NCBI RefSeq assembly: GCF_010892395.1
Contig: NZ_JAACKB010000238.1
Span: 1-9,816 of the forward strand
Length of the DNA: 9,816 nt
Direction: 5' to 3'
Origin: Sulfurovum sp. bin170
GTDB lineage: Bacteria; Campylobacterota; Campylobacteria; Campylobacterales; Sulfurovaceae
Below are positions 6,033 to 9,816 of the stretch, piece by piece. A program made the position numbers and the translations under genes. The notes under the pieces were generated by a model. The model made no database searches. It was given only the letters and a program-made list of their open reading frames with translations, and was not told where the DNA came from. How positions within the stretch are numbered: the first letter of the stretch is position 1; every line of letters begins with the position of its first letter.

Positions 6033-6494
6033 TTAATGAAATGATTTTGCCTTATCCAATCCTTCCAAAAAAGCGATAAAGAGTTCATCAGAACAGCTCT
6101 TGAAATTCTTGTGTCCCTCTGAACGAAACAGAGACCCTACCTGTCTCTTGGTAAGATTCACATCAGCTAGAGCAAAAAGAGTCACAAGTTCAGGCTCTTT
6201 AAGCTCCAGTGCTATACGAAGTTTTTTCAGCATTAGATTATTGCTCAAAGCTACAGCCTCATCACTTTTAGCCTTGGGACTTGGACCTCGTTTTAAGATA
6301 ACAAAACCATCCAAAAAAATACCCAACTCTTCATAAGTAGCCTCTTCGTATCCTTTATCTTGACGGCGTTTCAAGATATTTGCTAACCTCTCTTTACCCA
6401 TCTCATACTCTGTTAAGGCATAAGCTTTGATTATCGTCTCATTATCTAATGAGAGTGCTGTTTTTATTTTAAATAATATATCATTTATTTGCAT
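6033..6494 (-). CDS. DUF1456 family protein (YehS-like)
   Basis: A 153-residue cytosolic protein with two tandem DUF1456 repeats of about 68 residues. The first begins MQINDILFKIKTALSLDNE and ends FLDGFVILKRG. The second begins NNLMLKKLRIALELKE, passes FRSEGHKNFKSCSDE and ends FLEGLDK. Layout and length match E. coli YehS (about 156 residues). The molecular function of the family is not known to me. The frame is open to an ATG at 6536, but family members begin right at the M-x-x-N/D-D-I-L segment, so I chose the ATG at 6494. A G-rich stretch (GATGGGGC on the minus strand) about 9 bp upstream is the nearest ribosome-site candidate. This start lies 14 bp inside the end of the NlpC/P60 gene, which points to translational coupling as the last gene of the operon. 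Confidence 0.85.
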   Translation of the reverse strand: MQINDILFKIKTALSLDNETIIKAYALTEYEMGKERLANILKRRQDKGYEEATYEELGIFLDGFVILKRGPSPKAKSDEAVALSNNLMLKKLRIALELKEPELVTLFALADVNLTKRQVGSLFRSEGHKNFKSCSDELFIAFLEGLDKAKSFH

Positions 6495-6960
6495 TGATAT
6501 GTTTGCCCCATCTAAATTTATTTTTGTACCAACCATTCATATCTGAAATAGTCACAGAGTAAGCCCTTCCACTACTAGCATGGATAAACTTACCAGCTCC
6601 AAGATAGATACCTGAGTGGTTGACATGACCTTTGAGAGAAGTATCAAAAAAGACCATATCACCCTCTCTTAGCTGATTTTTTGAAAGTTTTCTACCCTCT
6701 ATTTTGGATTGAGCCAAAGAGGTTCTTGGAATATTAACACCTACAGTTTTATGAACAGCATAGACAAAACCTGAACAGTCGAAACTATTGGGTCCAGTGG
6801 CTCCATATCTGTAGGGTTTACCAAAATGTTTTTTGGCAATTTTTACAATATTGTTGGTAGAGTATGAACTGCTAGAGAGACCTACTCCCTTGGTTGCTGG
6901 TCGTGCTAAACATCCTGAAAATATAAATATAAATATAATGAAATATATAATTTTTTTCAT
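6481..6960 (-). CDS. NlpC/P60 family lipoprotein, predicted cell-wall peptidase
   Basis: A 159-residue cell-envelope protein. The hydrophobic signal ends in a lipobox, FSGC, with the acylated Cys at 17, so it is probably anchored in the outer or inner membrane facing the periplasm. After a short Ser/Thr-rich linker, the NlpC/P60 domain runs from about 36 to the end. The nucleophile is C62 in FDCSGFVYAVH, the second catalytic residue is H115 in HVNHSGIYLG, and the polar third residue is H127 in FIHASSG. Enzymes of this family (E. coli MepS/Spr) cut peptidoglycan peptides, either the crosslink or the D-Glu-mDAP bond; which one cannot be told here. The length is typical. AGGAT lies 6 bp before the ATG. 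It follows the unknown 150-residue gene by 8 bp and overlaps the DUF1456 gene. A role linked to the redox genes upstream is not evident. Confidence 0.92.
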   Translation of the reverse strand: MKKIIYFIIFIFIFSGCLARPATKGVGLSSSSYSTNNIVKIAKKHFGKPYRYGATGPNSFDCSGFVYAVHKTVGVNIPRTSLAQSKIEGRKLSKNQLREGDMVFFDTSLKGHVNHSGIYLGAGKFIHASSGRAYSVTISDMNGWYKNKFRWGKHINANK

Positions 6961-6968
6961 AAAATATC

Positions 6969-7421
6969 CTAAAAATACTCACTCATAATATGAGGAAATG
7001 ACCTAATCGTTCTCTCCGCTTTGGCTATCTTCTTTTCAAACACAACCTTGGAGTGAGGAAACGACTCTTGAAACTCCTCATATATATCTATCTTCCTCTG
7101 CATATTCTCCTCCATCGCATCCAAAACCAACTGCATTCGCTCTTGACTCACTGCATATTTCATCAGTAGCTCAAACATCCGTTTTCGAGGATGAATAGCC
7201 ATAGAGTCACCAGCCACATCAGCAATCTCTTTGATATCCCATCGTGAGAGATAGATTCCACTAACACTTGGTGCGATTATCTGTGCATAGAGTGCTTCTG
7301 TATATGAGGGATAATCTTTGAGGTCAATCTCCTCCTCACTATCACAACTACCATCGCTACAGAACTCTTCACCTTTTTTTAGTGCCTCAAACTCGGCTCT
7401 TAACTCATCTATATCTCTCAC
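6969..7421 (-). CDS. Conserved-looking helical protein of unknown function in the torD operon
   Basis: A 150-residue protein I do not recognise. It is charged and appears mostly helical, with no signal peptide or membrane segment, so it is probably cytosolic. The N-terminus is acidic with a cysteine pair, C21-x4-C26, in a stretch rich in Asp/Glu/Ser. A middle segment, SGIYLSRWDIKEIADVAG (54-71), is followed by an amphipathic region, and the C-terminal third (about 107-140) is rich in Lys/Glu. The start is GTG at 7421 with AGGA about 6 bp upstream; no ATG fits as well. It follows the shikimate-dehydrogenase-like gene, with a GTAG-type REP hairpin in the 49-bp gap, and precedes the NlpC/P60 gene by 8 bp. 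Position suggests a part in the TorD/ferredoxin module, but nothing in the sequence shows a function. Confidence 0.7.
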   Translation of the reverse strand: MRDIDELRAEFEALKKGEEFCSDGSCDSEEEIDLKDYPSYTEALYAQIIAPSVSGIYLSRWDIKEIADVAGDSMAIHPRKRMFELLMKYAVSQERMQLVLDAMEENMQRKIDIYEEFQESFPHSKVVFEKKIAKAERTIRSFPHIMSEYF

Positions 7422-7438
7422 TATTTTCCTTTTTTATA

Positions 7439-7465
7439 GGGCAGACACATCGGTCTGCCCCTACA
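7439..7465 (-). repeat. GTAG-type REP hairpin inside the operon
   Basis: Read on the minus strand, GTAG (7465-7462) is followed by a perfect 8-bp stem, GGGCAGAC with GTCTGCCC, around a six-base loop. A GTAG tetranucleotide at the foot of a hairpin is the classical mark of REP sequences handled by REP-associated tyrosine transposases (RAYT). It lies between the stop of the 154-residue gene and the GTG start at 7421. It is not followed by a T-run in the direction of the operon, so it is a poor terminator. It could stabilise the upstream mRNA end. Confidence 0.7.
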
Positions 7466-7470
7466 TATTT

Positions 7471-7935
7471 TTATACGATTATAGGTATTTTATCCAAATC
7501 AACTTTAGCTTTATACCATCTCTCTGCTAGTAGCATCATCCTAATAGCCAACGACATTTTATCATCAAAAAATTCTGGATTTTCCACAAGTTCATCAATA
7601 GCAACATCAAGATTGTACCCCATAATCTTACCATCAACCACCTCTACAAATCCAACCAAACCTCTCACCTTGGCTCTCTCATTGAGTTCATCACAATACT
7701 GCACAGCCTCTGCTTGAAACTCTGGCTCGATTATCATTCTTGTGACTTTAGAGTTTGCAAGATTTTTCATGGTCACAGCAAAATGTTCAGCTTTGATATT
7801 AAGGGCAATCGCAGTAGCATTTGTCCCACACTCTCTTAGTATTTTATTAAAATACTTTCGTCTATCACCTGTCTGTGCATTGTAGCCAATAATGGTACAA
7901 AGCTCTGTATCTGGTCTAATCTCTTCTGGTTTCAT
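7471..7935 (-). CDS. Orphan shikimate-dehydrogenase N-terminal-domain-like protein
   Basis: A 154-residue cytosolic protein whose first 110 residues follow the substrate-binding domain of AroE: TELCTIIGYNA (10-20), FNKILRECGTNATAIALNI (29-47), AVTMKNLANSKVTRMII (53-69), YCDELNERAK (80-89), and DGKIMGYNLD (101-110). The last aligns with the dG-x-l-x-GyNTD motif, which holds the catalytic Asp in AroE. The catalytic Lys of the v-P-x-K segment is not present (IIEPEFQ, 68-74), and the NAD(P)-binding domain that normally follows is missing, replaced by about 40 mainly helical residues. It is therefore unlikely to be a shikimate dehydrogenase and may bind a small acid or a partner protein. The AAGGG ribosome site is 7 bp from the ATG. 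The gene sits between the polyferredoxin and the unknown 150-residue gene. The family link is by eye. Confidence 0.65.
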   Translation of the reverse strand: MKPEEIRPDTELCTIIGYNAQTGDRRKYFNKILRECGTNATAIALNIKAEHFAVTMKNLANSKVTRMIIEPEFQAEAVQYCDELNERAKVRGLVGFVEVVDGKIMGYNLDVAIDELVENPEFFDDKMSLAIRMMLLAERWYKAKVDLDKIPIIV

Positions 7936-7992
7936 CGTTTACCCTTTTTTAAATTTGTGAAATACTACTCACTATTTGTAGAGGAATTGTTT

Positions 7993-9075
7993 TTAGAAAA
8001 ATTTAGGATTTGTATGTAACTCCATAGCCTCACTCTCCTCAGACTTACATCGTATACACTCCACCAAACCACCTGTATAGGTAAAGTGATTGCCACACTC
8101 ATTACACCGTTTAATATTAAACGAAGCCAAAGTTCTCTGCGTCGGCTCAAAAAACTCTTTTATCTCAAACCCAGCTTGAATCCCAATCGAATTTGGCTCA
8201 CAGACATCATGGCAGAGGTGACACTTCACACACATCATAGAGTCAAAATTTATCACCGAAAACTTGGCATCAGAACTCAAAGCCCCTGTCGGACAGATAC
8301 GATAACAGATTTGACAATTGGTACAGGTCTCATCTACAAATTTTTGAGAGGTAAACGATATATCTTCACTTGCCAAAATCTCATAGCTCTTGGGTCTCTC
8401 CACTCGTTTTAGCACAGAAAAAAGTAACTTCCGTTTGTCTGGAATATTTTTGTTCTTTATCTTAGATATAACTTCACTATCCAACTCAAAAGCTTTAAGC
8501 TCATCAGCATCCACTACCTCATCAAACGACTGCTTGTTTTTTAAAGCACCCTTGAGAGAGAAGAGCGAACGCCTATCGGAAACAGTCTCTTTTTGGGTAG
8601 CTTTACTCTCAAACACATCTGTAAGAATCCTCTTATCAGAAAAACTCTCTAACAGAAAATTAGCCTCTTCAATATTGGCTTTTATCTGATTGGTCAGTCT
8701 ATCACTCTCTCCACCACAGCTACAGCCATCTACATTCATCACTAAGTTCTCATCCGAAGCCAAAGCCAAAGAGATAAGATGCTCAACAGAGAGAATACTC
8801 AAACATGGAATCTCCGTTTTACAAGCTAAAAGCTTCTCTTTTGACTCCAAAAACTCAAAAAAGAAGTTAACAGAGGAGAAATCTTTCAGTGAAAAAGCTT
8901 CCGTAGGACATACCCCAACACAACCACCACAATCAATGCAGGCTGATGGAGTAAAAGCAGGGATATTATCTACTATCTCTATAGTTGAGACAGGACATAT
9001 ATCCACACATTTGGTACATTGAGAAAACTTACTAGTAGCCCTAACACAAGAGGCTACGCCAAACTCTATTCTCAT
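7993..9075 (-). CDS. Polyferredoxin: two 2x[4Fe-4S] modules and a C-terminal zinc ribbon
   Basis: A 360-residue cytosolic iron-sulfur protein with no signal peptide. The N-terminal module has C20-x2-C23-x3-C27-P with C10 nearby, then C46-x2-C49-x2-C52-x3-C56-P. A linker of about 190 residues contains C85, C91 and a CSC-GG pair at C118/C120. The second module has C251-x2-C254-x2-C257-x3-C261-P and C282-x2-C285-x2-C288-x3-C292. The end has two CxxC knuckles (C324/C327 and C340/C343) of zinc-ribbon or rubredoxin type. Up to four [4Fe-4S] clusters are possible; the first is irregular, lacking one Cys of the usual CxxCxxC. It starts inside the torD-like stop (ATGA overlap), indicating coupling. 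The pairing with a TorD chaperone suggests electron transfer to, or assembly of, a molybdoenzyme such as formate dehydrogenase. The partner enzyme is not in the window. Confidence 0.85.
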   Translation of the reverse strand: MRIEFGVASCVRATSKFSQCTKCVDICPVSTIEIVDNIPAFTPSACIDCGGCVGVCPTEAFSLKDFSSVNFFFEFLESKEKLLACKTEIPCLSILSVEHLISLALASDENLVMNVDGCSCGGESDRLTNQIKANIEEANFLLESFSDKRILTDVFESKATQKETVSDRRSLFSLKGALKNKQSFDEVVDADELKAFELDSEVISKIKNKNIPDKRKLLFSVLKRVERPKSYEILASEDISFTSQKFVDETCTNCQICYRICPTGALSSDAKFSVINFDSMMCVKCHLCHDVCEPNSIGIQAGFEIKEFFEPTQRTLASFNIKRCNECGNHFTYTGGLVECIRCKSEESEAMELHTNPKFF

Positions 9076-9737
9076 TTTTTATGTTTTGACCCACAAGTTC
9101 CAGGAAGAGTAATATTTAGCTTCTCACTAAGATACTGAAAATCACTCAACAGAAACTCCATCACTAACTCCGCCCCATCATGATAGAGAGGTGTTCGTGA
9201 CTCTTTTTTCATATTGATAAGATACATCGGAGCCCAATTAAGCAGATGGTCGAGTAGAAAACCTCGTTGGACATAAAACAGCTCTTCAAGAGCATCCTCA
9301 TCATCTGCCTCAATAGCTTTTTCCATAGCAGAACAGAGCATATACATAAACTCCAACTCCACCCCAATATGGTCAGGACTCACGACTCTAGCCTTGTCAA
9401 GCTCCACTCTAAAATCTAAAGCATTATACAGCTCTATGACAGGATTATCTCCCCCACTCTCTATCATCTGGTCATCTCTAGTGTAGAAACTCTCATAAGG
9501 AACAAGATGAAGCAGAAAAAGATTGGTATAGTCCACATCCAAATATCTCTCTTTTAGGATGCTTGAACTAAACTCTTTTCGTTTATCCCAATTTTTGTAG
9601 TTTGGAAAAAGATTCAAAAGTGCCTCATTGGACTCAATTGACTTTAGAAACTCATCATCTACCTCACTCATCATCAATCTTGATATGACAGCATACAGCG
9701 TAATTCGGTTTCCTAACTCTTCGTTTGTTATATTCAT
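9072..9737 (-). CDS. TorD-family molybdoenzyme maturation chaperone
   Basis: A 221-residue cytosolic, all-helical protein of the TorD/DmsD/NarJ family. These proteins bind the twin-arginine signal peptide or apo-form of a molybdoenzyme until cofactor insertion. Family marks are DYTNLFLLHLVPYESFY (69-85), the signature SPDHIGVELEFMYML (120-134) and the DHLLNWAPMYL segment (163-173). Length is normal for the family. The C-terminus ends in a short Gly/Lys/Cys tail (C215). It is the first gene of the minus-strand run, with AAGGT 5 bp before the ATG, and overlaps the polyferredoxin start by 4 bp. Its client is probably encoded beyond 9816 or elsewhere. Formate dehydrogenase is the likeliest client in this phylum, where TorD-like and ferredoxin genes accompany fdh, but polysulfide, nitrate or TMAO-type reductases cannot be excluded. 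Confidence 0.88.
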   Translation of the reverse strand: MNITNEELGNRITLYAVISRLMMSEVDDEFLKSIESNEALLNLFPNYKNWDKRKEFSSSILKERYLDVDYTNLFLLHLVPYESFYTRDDQMIESGGDNPVIELYNALDFRVELDKARVVSPDHIGVELEFMYMLCSAMEKAIEADDEDALEELFYVQRGFLLDHLLNWAPMYLINMKKESRTPLYHDGAELVMEFLLSDFQYLSEKLNITLPGTCGSKHKK

Positions 9738-9759
9738 AAATTACCTTTTTTAATCAAAG

Positions 9760-9804
9760 ATTATATTTTACTATATTAAAAGCAGATTCTCTTTAAATAT
9801 TATA
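9760..9804 (-). promoter_or_regulatory. Putative promoter region of the torD-led operon
   Basis: On the minus strand two TATAAT hexamers occur upstream of the torD-like ATG: at 9804-9799 and at 9765-9760, the nearer one 22 bp before the start. The stretch is very AT-rich with no clear -35 box, as usual in Campylobacterota. This suggests that the operon begins here, not further upstream. Confidence 0.4.
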
Positions 9805-9816
9805 TATAAAACTTCT

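Noticed and set aside
6495..6536. Upstream ATG of the DUF1456 frame, adding 14 residues
   Set aside because: The added residues lie deep within the NlpC/P60 gene, and family members begin at the later Met.
8086..9022. Three plus-strand open frames of about 100 codons opposite the polyferredoxin gene
   Set aside because: They are antisense shadows of a gene with clear ferredoxin motifs; their Ser/Leu-rich translations show no domain.

Overview
The window looks like a chromosomal stretch from a free-living member of the Campylobacterota, close to Sulfurovum or Sulfurimonas in style. This rests on the AT-rich, AGA/GAG-heavy coding sequence, a FolP with the long N-terminal extension seen in this phylum, the futalosine-pathway menaquinone gene mqnE, and a TorD/polyferredoxin cluster of the kind linked to respiratory molybdoenzymes. 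Genus is an inference. No rRNA, tRNA, CRISPR, intact insertion sequence or prophage gene was seen.

Plus-strand half (1-5880): folP (dihydropteroate synthase); a DUF819-family membrane protein; a small, probably exported, catalase-fold-like protein; an L-Ala-D/L-Glu-type dipeptide epimerase whose start overlaps the previous stop (ATGA); and mqnE (aminofutalosine synthase). Most of these genes are separated by 100-165 bp gaps that hold structured repeats, so apart from the catalase-like/epimerase pair they look like separate units.

Minus-strand half (9737 down to 6033): a compact six-gene run in the order torD-like chaperone, 8-Fe-type polyferredoxin with a C-terminal zinc ribbon, an orphan protein resembling the substrate-binding half of shikimate dehydrogenase, a helical protein of unknown function, an NlpC/P60 lipoprotein, and a DUF1456 (YehS-like) protein. 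The gaps are 8-57 bp, or the genes overlap. The first two are very likely part of a cytosolic maturation or electron-transfer module for a molybdoenzyme whose catalytic subunits lie outside the window. The last two may simply ride on the same transcript.

The most unusual content is in the gaps. Two 93-bp elements (2520-2612 and 4649-4741, opposite orientations, 84/93 identical by hand alignment) have about 18-bp terminal inverted repeats ending in TA and look like MITEs. One sits exactly in the stop codon of the epimerase gene. Each carries an inverted pair of one REP-like hairpin unit, whose foot reads GGAA on one strand and TTCC on the other. The same pair occurs without clear arms at 20-70. 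Rearranged units occur at 5929-6026, where one stem is replaced by a compensated one. A hairpin of the same shape ends folP (1260-1280). A second, classical GTAG-type REP hairpin lies inside the minus-strand operon (7439-7465).
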